Positions 1 through 6,631 of a stretch of 13,015 nt of DNA are shown here, piece by piece; the stretch's first letter is position 1; each line of letters starts with the position of its first letter. The translations under genes and the position numbers were made by a program. The notes below the pieces were generated by a model. The model did no database searches. It was not told the DNA's origin and saw only the letters and a list, made by a program, of their open reading frames with translations. Source of the DNA: Clostridia bacterium (GTDB lineage: Bacteria; Bacillota; Clostridia; Oscillospirales; SIG627); the NCBI GenBank assembly GCA_017453605.1, contig JAFTEP010000293.1, positions 1 through 13,015 of the forward strand, in the 5' to 3' direction.

Positions 1-399
1 AACATCGTTCCCAACTCCACCGGCGCCGCCAAGGCGATCGGCCTTGTCATCCCCGAACTCAAGGGCAAGCTCATCGGCGCTGCACAGCGCGTTCCCACTC
101 CGACCGGTTCCACCACTCTTCTGTTCGCGGTCGTCAAGGGCAAGGATATCACCGCTGAGGGCATCAACGCCGCTATGAAGGCCGCCGCCAACGAGTCCTT
201 CGGCTACAACAGCGACGAGATCGTTTCCTCCGACGTCATCGGCATGAAGTACGGTTCTCTATTCGACGCCACCCAGACTCTCGTCAACAAGATCGACGAC
301 GACACCTATCAGGTCCAGGTCGTTTCCTGGTACGACAACGAGAACTCCTACACCAGCCAGATGGTCCGCACCATCAAGTACTTCGCGGAGCTCAAGTAA
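1..399 (+). CDS. gap: Type I glyceraldehyde-3-phosphate dehydrogenase, C-terminal part (5' end outside window)
   Basis: The window opens in frame inside this gene and shows the last 132 residues. GAPDH converts glyceraldehyde-3-phosphate, NAD+ and phosphate to 1,3-bisphosphoglycerate in cytosolic glycolysis. Visible family signatures are the PNSTGAAKAIG segment, the AQRVPTPTGS substrate-pocket segment, the SSDVIGMKYGSLFDA stretch and the C-terminal WYDNENSYTSQMV helix that marks type I GAPDH. The catalytic Cys and the Rossmann NAD domain lie upstream, outside the window. The GAQRVPTPTGSTTLL wording differs from the E. coli RVPTPNVSVVDL form and is a variant I associate with clostridial enzymes. 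The reading frame is intact to TAA at 397-399, and a hairpin terminator follows. The family assignment is secure; the upstream context is unknown. Confidence 0.96.
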   Translation, partial: NIVPNSTGAAKAIGLVIPELKGKLIGAAQRVPTPTGSTTLLFAVVKGKDITAEGINAAMKAAANESFGYNSDEIVSSDVIGMKYGSLFDATQTLVNKIDDDTYQVQVVSWYDNENSYTSQMVRTIKYFAELK

Positions 400-423
400 T
401 TTATCTTACCGCATAACCGTTCC

Positions 424-456
424 GGGAAGGGCGCGAGCCCTTCCCGTCGCGCTTTT
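424..456 (+). terminator. Intrinsic terminator after GAPDH
   Basis: A perfect 9-bp stem, GGGAAGGGC (424-432) pairing with GCCCTTCCC (437-445), is closed by a GCGA tetraloop. A short T-run (453-456) follows only after a 7-nt gap, so the U-tract is weak. It sits between the GAPDH stop and the ribosome site of the next gene and probably reduces rather than abolishes read-through. Confidence 0.7.
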
Positions 457-472
457 ATTTCGGGAGGTCTTT

Positions 473-1003
473 ATGGATCAGCTTATCATGAGATGGCGCG
501 CCGACTTGACGCCGGTCGTCCCGGACGCGCCGGACTGGGGCGAATTCGTCTGCCGCAATTTCAACGGCACGGATGAAGATATCGACAAATGGCTCGGGAT
601 CGTCAGGTTCGGTCTGACTTCAAAGCTCGAGGACAAGGCGTATTTTGAAAAATGTATGTACGCCTACGGGGAACTCGAATTCGACAAATTTTTCATCGTC
701 GAAAAAAACGGCGATCCTGCCGCCACTCTCGCGGTTATCTGCAACTATGAAAAGCTCGAAGGCTATATTCATATGGTCGCCTGCAAGCCGGATTTCCGCG
801 GACAGGGAGTCGGCACCCGGCTCAACGTTGAAGCCGTCAGAACGCTCTTTCGCGCGGGTATGAAGACCGCCCGCCTAACCACCGACGATTTCCGGATCCC
901 GGCGATCAAAAGCTATCTCAGAGCGGGCTTTTTCCCCGATATCGTCAACGAAGTTCACCGCGCCCGCTGGGACGCCGTGATGGAAAAGATAAATAAAGCC
1001 TGA
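473..1003 (+). CDS. GNAT family N-acetyltransferase
   Basis: A 176-residue protein of the Gcn5-related N-acetyltransferase fold, which moves an acetyl group from acetyl-CoA to an amine. The acetyl-CoA pyrophosphate loop (motif A) is clear as RGQGVGTRL at about 109-117, after the beta-4 strand YIHMVACKPDF. A motif-B-like IPAIKSYLRAGF at about 142-153 completes the core. The first ~70 residues carry no motif I recognise and may form the acceptor site. The ATG at 473 is preceded by GGGAGG (462-467) with a 5-nt spacer, which fixes the start. The gene stands alone between two hairpins; it has no obvious promoter of its own and may rely on read-through from GAPDH. The substrate cannot be told from sequence. 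Confidence 0.88.
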   Translation: MDQLIMRWRADLTPVVPDAPDWGEFVCRNFNGTDEDIDKWLGIVRFGLTSKLEDKAYFEKCMYAYGELEFDKFFIVEKNGDPAATLAVICNYEKLEGYIHMVACKPDFRGQGVGTRLNVEAVRTLFRAGMKTARLTTDDFRIPAIKSYLRAGFFPDIVNEVHRARWDAVMEKINKA

Positions 1004-1011
1004 ATCGGGTC

Positions 1012-1042
1012 TCGCCCCGGCGCTGCTGCGCCGGGGCGATTT
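1012..1042 (+). terminator. Strong hairpin between convergent genes
   Basis: A perfect 12-bp GC-rich stem, TCGCCCCGGCGC (1012-1023) with GCGCCGGGGCGA (1028-1039), has a TGCT loop. On the plus strand it ends in ATTT, with a further T-run at 1058-1063. On the minus strand there is no clear U-tract. It lies between the GNAT gene and the convergent DUF11 gene and probably serves both. Confidence 0.7.
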
Positions 1043-1062
1043 CAGAGATACGGGGTGTTTTT

Positions 1063-1908
1063 TCAGCTTATCGTTCCGGTGACGGTCAGGACGCTGACTC
1101 CGGGAGTGGTGATCCACGAGCCGTCGGTGTTCTGTGTGAACGTCGCCGCGGGTACCGTGATCGCTCCGGGAGTGGTAGTAAACTCTCCGGTCGCGGGATC
1201 GTAGGTGTAGTCGGTGTTGATGACAAGGCTCTTTTCATTCACGAGCGTCGCGGCAAGGTCTGTCAGAACGGGATCGAAGGTGTCGCTGATCGAGACGTTC
1301 GCATCCGTTCCGGCCTCCGTCCCGGAGAAGTTCGTGACCGTGAATGTGTAGGTCACGTCTCCGTTCTCGTCCACGGTCGTGGGATCGAGAGCTTTTGCGA
1401 TCGCGAGCACGGGATTGTCTGCCGCCGTGACGGTGGCGGACGCTGTGATCTCGTTCGAGGACCCCGTGAGCGTCGCGGTGTTGGTGATGCTTCCCGTAGG
1501 ATCGGCGTATTCGGTCACCGTCGCCTGATAGATCAGCGTGGAGACCGAGTCCGCGGGCAGACTGCCGAGAGTCACCGTGAGCGAGTCTGCGTCGGTGTAC
1601 TGAGGCGTCGGCTGAAGAGCTCCCTCGATGAAAAAGCTCAGACTGTCCGGGTCAAAAGACAGCGGATAGACGGTTTCGGTCCCGAAGGTGAAGGCGCCGA
1701 GATCGTCGGTGAGCGTGAGCTGAGCCGTCGGAGCCGCGCCTGAGTTGACGATATTGACGATATAGCTGACAGTGCCCTGCGGTGCGTAGGTCTCCTTGAG
1801 AGCGGTCTTTGTCATCGTGAGCGTCCCGACTATCTCGCCGTAGGTCACGTTCGACTTGACGACCCCTCCGCTGTAGGCAAGGCTTGCCTGATTTGTGAAA
1901 GTTGCCAT
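1063..1908 (-). CDS. DUF11-repeat protein, surface or spore-surface type, no signal peptide
   Basis: A 281-residue, Thr/Ser/Val/Asp-rich beta protein with two DUF11-like (TIGR01451-type) Ig-fold repeats, roughly 28-160 and 165-281. The repeat pattern shows as KTALKETYAPQGTVSYIVNI against AKALDPTTVDENGDVTYTFT, each followed by a TNTATLTG- or DTFDP-type segment. Such repeats are common in cell-envelope and adhesin proteins of Bacillota. The N-terminus (MATFTNQASLAYSGG) is not a signal peptide, and there is no LPXTG motif, membrane helix or cell-wall-binding domain. By eye the protein contains no Arg, His or Cys, only five Lys and one Trp. The start is firm: AAGGAGG lies just upstream of the ATG. 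It has its own strong promoter and is divergent from the AraC-type gene. A spore-coat or exosporium role is inference. Confidence 0.85.
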   Translation of the reverse strand: MATFTNQASLAYSGGVVKSNVTYGEIVGTLTMTKTALKETYAPQGTVSYIVNIVNSGAAPTAQLTLTDDLGAFTFGTETVYPLSFDPDSLSFFIEGALQPTPQYTDADSLTVTLGSLPADSVSTLIYQATVTEYADPTGSITNTATLTGSSNEITASATVTAADNPVLAIAKALDPTTVDENGDVTYTFTVTNFSGTEAGTDANVSISDTFDPVLTDLAATLVNEKSLVINTDYTYDPATGEFTTTPGAITVPAATFTQNTDGSWITTPGVSVLTVTGTIS

Positions 1909-1946
1909 TCAGTTCCTCCTTGGGTATCATTGGGATACCGTTATAA

Positions 1947-1975
1947 ATTATATGCGGCGCATTGAGAGTTGACAA
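1947..1975 (-). promoter_or_regulatory. SigA-type promoter of the DUF11 gene
   Basis: Reading the minus strand, TTGTCA (1970-1975) is followed by a 17-nt spacer and a perfect TATAAT (1947-1952), about 40 bases from the start codon. It overlaps the -35 box of the divergent AraC-type gene. Confidence 0.8.
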
Positions 1976-1986
1976 GGCGCCCTCAA
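1962..1986. promoter_or_regulatory. Inverted repeat over both -35 boxes, possible operator
   Basis: TTGAGAG (1962-1968) and CCCTCAA (1980-1986) form a 7-bp inverted repeat with one mismatch and an 11-nt centre holding TTGACAA, the shared -35 region of the two divergent promoters. The position suits a regulator site that controls both genes. The link to the adjacent AraC-type protein is inference. Confidence 0.4.
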
Positions 1987-1997
1987 GGTGGTAAAAT
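1969..1997 (+). promoter_or_regulatory. SigA-type promoter of the AraC-type regulator
   Basis: A consensus TTGACA (1969-1974), a 17-nt spacer and TAAAAT (1992-1997). Transcription would start near 2004, leaving a leader of about a dozen bases that begins at the ribosome site. This excludes the in-frame TTG at 1969 as the start codon. Confidence 0.75.
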
Positions 1998-2016
1998 CAA
2001 ACGGGGAGGGAACAGA

Positions 2017-2874
2017 GTGAAAGAGTACAGATCAAGCAATTTGATTTCGGATCCGAGCGGCATCCACGTTTTTTTCTGCCGCTGCTCCAAAAACGAAGAC
2101 AGCCACGTCCACGATTTCTCCGAGATCGTCTACGTCTGCTCCGGCAGAGCCAGACAGACCGTCAACGACTGGGAATACGAGGTCTGCCGCGGCGATCTCA
2201 TTTTTATCAACGTCGGAAGCGTTCACCGCTTCAGCCCGATAGAAGATTTTTCCTACGTCAATCTCTGCTTCGATCCCCGGGTCATCGTCGACCGCGTCCT
2301 GACGGAAGAAAACGCCTTCGCCGTCCTTCAGCTCACGGCGTTCGACGAACTCAGGCGCGAAAACGACGAGCATCCGGTCTGCTTTTCCGGCGAGGAGGCG
2401 AGGCGCGTCGAGGACGTCCTCTTCGGGATCCTCGGAGAGTATTCTTCTCACCGCGCTTTCAGATCTACGGTCATCGAGAGCCTGATGAACGTGCTGCTGG
2501 TCACGATTTTGAGAAAACTCGTCCCGGATTCAGCCGACGCGCCGAACGACGTTTTCAGGGAGCTCTCCGAATTTATCCGCACCAATCCCGGCGAGAATCA
2601 TTCGCTCGTCTCTATCGCGAAAAAGTGCTTTTACAATCCGTCCTATTTCAGCCGCGTCTTCAAGGAAAAGTTCGGCGTGTCCTTCACGGAATACGTCAAC
2701 CGCTGCCGCATAGACCGCGCCGTCGTTCTGCTCGGCGATCCGGCGCTCTCAGTCGACGCCGTCGCCGACGCCTCGGGCTTCGGCTCGAGAAGCAGTTTTT
2801 ACAGAGTGTTCACGCGCCTCGTCGGCATGACCCCCTCCGAATGGCGCCAGCGCGAAAGGGAGAAAAACAAATGA
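2017..2874 (+). CDS. AraC family transcriptional regulator (cupin plus double HTH)
   Basis: A 285-residue regulator with the standard two-part layout. Residues ~15-90 form a cupin-type ligand-binding barrel (SHVHDFSEIVYVCSG, then GDLIFINVGSVHRF), the arrangement of sugar-responsive AraC/MelR-like proteins. Residues ~180-280 are the AraC DNA-binding domain, with a first helix-turn-helix (LVSIAKKCFYNPSYFSRVFK, ~197-216) and a second at ~245-268, ending in the signature FYRVFTRLVGMTPSEWR. The start is GTG at 2017, with GGGGAGGG at 2003-2010 before it. The frame stays open upstream to a TTG at 1969, but that codon is part of the -35 box. The gene overlaps the next GNAT gene by ATGA, so the two are co-transcribed. 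Likely targets are its own divergent region and perhaps the DUF11 gene; the ligand is unknown. Confidence 0.92.
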   Translation: MKEYRSSNLISDPSGIHVFFCRCSKNEDSHVHDFSEIVYVCSGRARQTVNDWEYEVCRGDLIFINVGSVHRFSPIEDFSYVNLCFDPRVIVDRVLTEENAFAVLQLTAFDELRRENDEHPVCFSGEEARRVEDVLFGILGEYSSHRAFRSTVIESLMNVLLVTILRKLVPDSADAPNDVFRELSEFIRTNPGENHSLVSIAKKCFYNPSYFSRVFKEKFGVSFTEYVNRCRIDRAVVLLGDPALSVDAVADASGFGSRSSFYRVFTRLVGMTPSEWRQREREKNK

Positions 2875-3449
2875 ACGCACCGATAGATATAAGTTCCGTC
2901 GTCCTGAAAACGCCGCGTCTGATACTGCGTCCCTGGCGCGAGAGCGACCTTGAGGACTTTTATTCCTACGCTTCCGTGGAGGGTGTAGGAGAATGGGCGG
3001 GCTGGAAACCGCATAAGGACATCGAAGAATCGCGTCAGAGGCTCGAAAGGTTCATCCGCGGCAAGAAGACCTTCGCCATAGATCTTTCCGGCAGAGCGGT
3101 CGGCTCTCTCGGAGTGGAGGAATACGACAGACTTCAGTTCCCCGCGTTCGACAGCGACCTCTGCCGCTCTCTCGGCTTTGTTCTCGCCAGGGATCAGTGG
3201 GGACAAGGTCTGATGACGGAGGCTGTGACCGAGGCGGTCCGCTGGCTTTTCGAGGAGGTCGGGCTCGACGCGCTGTTCTGCAGTCATTACCTTTTCAATC
3301 ACCGGTCTGCGAGGGTGCAGACTAAGTGCGGCTTCCGGCATATCTTGTATTCTATCCACAAGGACGCCTTCGGAAACCCCGTCGAGAGCGAGACCAACGT
3401 CATAACGCGCTCCGATTACTTCGGCAGGATTAAGCCGAAAAACAAATAA
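2871..3449 (+). CDS. GNAT family N-acetyltransferase, RimJ/RimL-like
   Basis: A 192-residue acetyltransferase of the RimJ/RimL branch (Acetyltransf_3 type), whose known members acetylate protein N-termini or small amines using acetyl-CoA. It opens with the typical LKTPRLILRPWRESDLEDFY (12-31). Motif A is DQWGQGLMTEAVTEAVRWLF at about 108-127, and the C-terminal signature is NHRSARVQTKCGFR at about 143-156, close to the usual N-x-x-S-x-x-V-x-x-K-x-G-F. Its ATG (2871) overlaps the AraC-type stop codon by four bases and has AAAGGGAG at 2855-2862, so translational coupling is likely. The frame is open well upstream, but only this start carries family sequence. A bidirectional hairpin follows the stop. 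The substrate is unknown. Confidence 0.9.
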   Translation: MNAPIDISSVVLKTPRLILRPWRESDLEDFYSYASVEGVGEWAGWKPHKDIEESRQRLERFIRGKKTFAIDLSGRAVGSLGVEEYDRLQFPAFDSDLCRSLGFVLARDQWGQGLMTEAVTEAVRWLFEEVGLDALFCSHYLFNHRSARVQTKCGFRHILYSIHKDAFGNPVESETNVITRSDYFGRIKPKNK

Positions 3450-3456
3450 ATCGAGC

Positions 3457-3483
3457 CGGACGGCAGGATCTTCCCGCCGTCCG
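3457..3483. terminator. Bidirectional hairpin between convergent genes
   Basis: CGGACGGC (3457-3464) pairs with GCCGTCCG (3476-3483). The loop can form three more pairs, GGA (3466-3468) with TCC (3472-3474), beyond one mismatch. T-rich sequence follows on both strands: CTGTTTT on plus and ATTTATTTGTTTTT on minus. It serves the GNAT gene and the MBL-fold gene, which face each other. Confidence 0.65.
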
Positions 3484-3500
3484 ACATATAGTATCTGTTT

Positions 3501-4271
3501 TCAGATTTTTATTTCAAGTCCGTCGTACGCGACGCCTATCCCTTCCTTTTCGCCTATCGCTGCCGTTTCGGCGTGAGGCTTGTGCAGGGAAGGGGCGAGG
3601 TGTGAAATGAAGATCCTCGTGTTTTCTCCGACGGCTCCGATAGTTTTCAGAGACGCGATAAGGAGCCTTACCATCGGGATCGTGTTGTGCTCTCCGCCTC
3701 TTCTGTCCCCGTCGTAGTCGCCGCAGGTCCCGTCTAAAACGATCATATCTAAAGCGGCGTTTTTCAGCGCGATGAACGTGCGGTTTATGAGCCACGCTCC
3801 GTCCATCCCGTAGAAGATCTTTTTGTCCCCGATCTCAAAAAGAAGATGCTGCGGAAAGGCTCTCTGATCGTGATTCGCGCTCATCCCGGTGACGAAATTC
3901 CCCGGCGCGAACTCCATTCTCTCAAACGGCGCCATCCTCACGACTTCGACGTTTTCAGTCTCCGGGACCGCCGCGTCCTCGCGCGCCCAGAGCCTGATTT
4001 TGTGATCCGACGCTAATGCGGCGAGCTTTTCCGCGCGGAAATGATCCCCGTGAAAATTCGTCATGAAAACGTCCGTGATCTTATTTGCGTCCTTTCCTGA
4101 TATCCTGAGCGAATCGAGACAGTGCGGTCCGCAGTCTATAAGAAACTTTTCGTTTATCAGTGCGCAGGATGCCCTTCTGACGTCCTTATCGAATCTGTCC
4201 GCGCAGTCGGTTTTGAGCCTCGGCGAGAAATCCGCGGCGCAGGTCCCGAGAAACGTAAATCCCACTGACAT
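3501..4271 (-). CDS. MBL-fold metallohydrolase, PhnP-like, with altered metal motif
   Basis: A 256-residue metallo-beta-lactamase-fold protein resembling the PhnP/RNase Z branch of phosphodiesterases. It has the opening strand FTFLGTCAADFSPR, the RRASCALINEKFLIDCGPH segment (32-50), the metal motif at 72-77, His134, Asp157 in GMDGAWL and His224 in FISHLAPSLHKPH. The usual HxHxDH reads NFHGDH, so the first metal-binding His is Asn72; the other expected ligands are present. Among true beta-lactamases, the B2 subclass has Asn at that place and works with one zinc. No signal peptide or membrane segment is seen, so it is probably cytosolic. The ATG at 4271 has AGAGGAAA upstream and a clear promoter. 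The gene is divergent from the nag-like group and monocistronic. The fold is secure; substrate and metal content are open. Confidence 0.85.
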   Translation of the reverse strand: MSVGFTFLGTCAADFSPRLKTDCADRFDKDVRRASCALINEKFLIDCGPHCLDSLRISGKDANKITDVFMTNFHGDHFRAEKLAALASDHKIRLWAREDAAVPETENVEVVRMAPFERMEFAPGNFVTGMSANHDQRAFPQHLLFEIGDKKIFYGMDGAWLINRTFIALKNAALDMIVLDGTCGDYDGDRRGGEHNTIPMVRLLIASLKTIGAVGENTRIFISHLAPSLHKPHAETAAIGEKEGIGVAYDGLEIKI

Positions 4272-4309
4272 ATTCTTTTCCTCTCGTTTTCGGTATTATT
4301 CTCAAAACA

Positions 4310-4338
4310 ATTTTACTTCTTTTTTTGTGTTCCGTCAA
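4310..4338 (-). promoter_or_regulatory. SigA-type promoter of the MBL-fold gene
   Basis: On the minus strand TTGACG (4333-4338), a 17-nt A-rich spacer and TAAAAT (4310-4315) give a 39-base interval to the start codon. It is back to back with the promoter at 4406-4434, about 70 bases away, without overlap. Confidence 0.75.
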
Positions 4339-4405
4339 GCGTTTTGCGCGTATAGGGTCAAAATAAAAATAAGTGTGAATAACTTTAAACACTTTTCCGG
4401 CGGTA

Positions 4406-4434
4406 TTGAAAAAACGCTTCCGGGATGATATAAT
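4406..4434 (+). promoter_or_regulatory. Extended -10 promoter of the nag-like group
   Basis: TTGAAA (4406-4411), a 17-nt spacer and a perfect TATAAT (4429-4434) preceded by TGA, the extended -10 element. The 10-mer GGCGGTATTG (4399-4408) runs into the -35 box and recurs at exactly the same distance from the -10 in the promoter at 6632-6660. TTCCGG also occurs twice as a direct repeat (4395-4400 and 4418-4423). Confidence 0.82.
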
Positions 4435-4462
4435 AAAGCATATAAAACTCAGGAGGTAACTT

Positions 4463-5431
4463 ATGGGCCTTTACGACGAATTCAGATTCAAGCCGGCTTC
4501 TTGGCTCCCGCACAGCGAACTGCCGCTTGAAGAGCTCGAGAGGATCAGGAACATCAGGCGCGAGGATATGGAATACGAGAACGAAAACGGCTTCTCGGTG
4601 AAGGTCGTCATCGACCCCACTCTCCACATGGTGCAGGATATGTTCTACAGGATACTTATGTCGGATCTTGAGGACAAGCCTTTCTCGATGATCTGTCCGA
4701 ACCAGTGGCCGGGCGCGTATTCTTCGGTCGCGAATATGCTCAATAAATTCAACGTCTCCGCGAGAAACGTCCACGCCTTCGCTATGGACGAATGGGCTGA
4801 CGAAAACGGAAACGTCGCGCCGTTGAGCTACGGCGCAGGGCTCGGCTATTCCTTCATGAACCATTTCTACTTTAGGATCAGGGAGGACCTGAGACCCGAT
4901 ATCTCTCACTGGCACACCCACAACGACTCCAACAAGGCTCCCGGCGCTTACTCCGATATGATCGACGAGATCACCGGCGGCGGAGTCGACGTCATCTACA
5001 CCGCGACAGGCTGGCCGGGACACACGGCTTTTATCGATCCGCGCTGCAAGGAGTTCGCCGCGGACAGTCTGGAGGACTTTCTGAAACTCGCTTCGCGCAT
5101 CGTCACGGAAACTCCGCTCACTATCTGCGAGAACTCCCTGTTCTCCCCGATGGGCGCGTCCGGCGACGTGTGGGCGGTCCCTCCTAAGGCCGCGACCATC
5201 GGCCCGAGGGACGTCATGCACGCGAAGGAGGTCGTGGAGCTTCACAACTTTGTGAATCCCGACGGCTCCTCCTGGCAGAGGATGGTATCCCGCCTCGAGC
5301 TCTACGGCCCGATCTCTATGGAATGTCCGGCGTCGATCTACAGGCTCAAAAAAGGCACCTGCTACGTTTCCGAAGCGATCGCGAAGCCCTTCGCGAGCTG
5401 GCATGACGGCATAGAGGACAGGGATCTGTGA
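4463..5431 (+). CDS. Divergent NagB-like sugar-phosphate isomerase/deaminase family protein
   Basis: A 322-residue member of the glucosamine-6-phosphate isomerase/6-phosphogluconolactonase superfamily (COG0363), longer than classical NagB (~266). Family landmarks are VHAFAMDEWADENG (103-116), matching the NagB MDEY segment, TGWPGHTAFIDP (182-193), matching GxDGHIAFNEP, and AATIGPRDVMHAKEVV, matching TxGxxTLxxAKxV. Key differences lie in the second motif. The Asp equivalent to E. coli Asp141 is Pro185, His187 matches His143, and the Glu148 position is Asp192. The residue matching Asp72 is kept as Asp109. NagB normally opens and isomerises GlcN-6-P to Fru-6-P plus ammonia; with Asp141 missing, that chemistry may be changed. 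The start has AGGAGGT (4451-4457) and a 5-nt spacer. It is the first gene of the group, and its stop overlaps the NagA-like start. Family placement is firm, activity uncertain. Confidence 0.82.
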   Translation: MGLYDEFRFKPASWLPHSELPLEELERIRNIRREDMEYENENGFSVKVVIDPTLHMVQDMFYRILMSDLEDKPFSMICPNQWPGAYSSVANMLNKFNVSARNVHAFAMDEWADENGNVAPLSYGAGLGYSFMNHFYFRIREDLRPDISHWHTHNDSNKAPGAYSDMIDEITGGGVDVIYTATGWPGHTAFIDPRCKEFAADSLEDFLKLASRIVTETPLTICENSLFSPMGASGDVWAVPPKAATIGPRDVMHAKEVVELHNFVNPDGSSWQRMVSRLELYGPISMECPASIYRLKKGTCYVSEAIAKPFASWHDGIEDRDL

Positions 5432-6585
5432 TGAACGCCGTCGTAAACACGAAGATCGTCCTCGAGGACTCCCTTATCTGGGACGGCGTCGTCACCTACG
5501 AAAACTCGCGTATCGTCTCCGTCGGTAAGACCTCAGAGATCCCGATCCCCCCGGACGCAAAAGTCATCGACGCGAAAGGGCTCTACACCGCGCCGGGGCT
5601 CATAGATATCCACAATCACGGCGGCCCCGACGAAAAGTTCGCCGACGATCCCGCGGGCTGTATATCTCACGTCCTCTCCCACGGCGTCACGACCGTCCTC
5701 CCGACGCTCTACTGCGATATGACGATCCCGCGCCTTATTGAATGTACCCGGATCTTAAAAGCCGCTAAAACTCAGAAATTCGGCGGCGTCATCGGAGGTC
5801 TCTACATGGAGGGCCCCTACATGGGCGGCTTCGGGAGCAATCAGAACGGCATAGAGAACACCGGCGGGATAAACAGCGCCGAGTACTCGGGGCTCGTCGG
5901 TGAAGCGGCGGGATTCGCGAAGATTTGGGCGATAGATCCCGCAAGAGAGGGGATAGAGGGTTTCATGCGCGACGTTCTGAGCGCCGATCCGCGCGCGATC
6001 TTCGCGATGGGGCACTCCCACGCGACGGCCCAAGAATGCCGCAGACTGCGCCGGTTCCCGCTCAGAGTCCAGACCCACCACTCCGATTCCGGCAAGGCAA
6101 AAGGCAGGGCTCAGGGCACCGTAGGTGCCGGCTGCGACGAATACACGCTCTACGATCCGGAGGTCTTCGCCGAGATCATCTCCGACGAAAACGGCGTCCA
6201 CGTCGATCCCGATATGCTGAGAATGGTCCTCAGGACCAAAGGCGTTGAGAAGACCATCCTCATCAGCGATTCCATGCCGGACAAAAATCACTATAAAAAC
6301 AACGAAGCCGACGGGATCATGTTCGGTCCCGATCTCAACTACGATTACGAGGGACACCTCGCCGGGAGCAGGCTGACGCTCGAGCGCGCCTGCCGCAATA
6401 TGATGGCTCACACCGGCTGCGGCATCGTCTCCGCCGTCCGAATGGCAAGTCTCAATCCCGCAAGACTTTTGGGGATCGACTCCGATTATGGGAGCATCGA
6501 AGCCGGCAAGATCGCAAATCTCATCATCGCCGACGATATGATGAACGTGAAAAAAGTCATTTTCGAGGGCGAGACCTACGCCTGA
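5431..6585 (+). CDS. Divergent NagA-like amidohydrolase (GlcNAc-6-phosphate deacetylase family)
   Basis: A 384-residue amidohydrolase-superfamily protein closest to N-acetylglucosamine-6-phosphate deacetylase, which removes acetate from GlcNAc-6-P. It shows APGLIDIHNHGG with the HxH pair (His61, His63), YMEGPYM with the metal-binding Glu127, GHSHATA (194-200) and QTHHSDSG (215-221) for the two further His positions. GVHVDPDML follows near 256, then ISDSMP with Asp280 as the likely catalytic acid, and AGSRLTLERACRNM near the end. Differences are THHSDSG where NagA has THLFNAM, and ISDS for the usual TDA, so substrate preference may differ. The TGATG overlap with the upstream gene sets the start at ATG 5431; the in-frame GTG at 5428 is possible. 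It is coupled to the NagB-like gene as in nagBA operons. The metal site looks intact. Confidence 0.85.
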   Translation: MNAVVNTKIVLEDSLIWDGVVTYENSRIVSVGKTSEIPIPPDAKVIDAKGLYTAPGLIDIHNHGGPDEKFADDPAGCISHVLSHGVTTVLPTLYCDMTIPRLIECTRILKAAKTQKFGGVIGGLYMEGPYMGGFGSNQNGIENTGGINSAEYSGLVGEAAGFAKIWAIDPAREGIEGFMRDVLSADPRAIFAMGHSHATAQECRRLRRFPLRVQTHHSDSGKAKGRAQGTVGAGCDEYTLYDPEVFAEIISDENGVHVDPDMLRMVLRTKGVEKTILISDSMPDKNHYKNNEADGIMFGPDLNYDYEGHLAGSRLTLERACRNMMAHTGCGIVSAVRMASLNPARLLGIDSDYGSIEAGKIANLIIADDMMNVKKVIFEGETYA

Positions 6586-6631
6586 AAAGCCCATAAGTAA
6601 AAAAACGGGACAAAAAAACACTCGGGCGGTA

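Noticed and set aside
1969..2016. In-frame TTG at 1969 as an earlier start of the AraC-type gene, adding 16 residues
   Set aside because: That TTG is the first half of the consensus -35 box, and the added residues overlap the -10 and the ribosome site. GTG 2017 with GGGGAGGG is far better placed.
2625..2870. Upstream extension of the second GNAT protein by 82 residues
   Set aside because: The extension is Arg-rich antifamily sequence lying in the shifted frame of the AraC-type HTH; the ATG at 2871 overlaps the stop codon in the usual coupled way and matches the family N-terminus.
4385..5404. Long open frame on the minus strand opposite the NagB-like gene (339 codons)
   Set aside because: It has no recognisable motifs and is Arg/His/Asp-rich, as expected for the antisense of a GC-rich gene. 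The plus-strand gene has promoter, ribosome site and family motifs.
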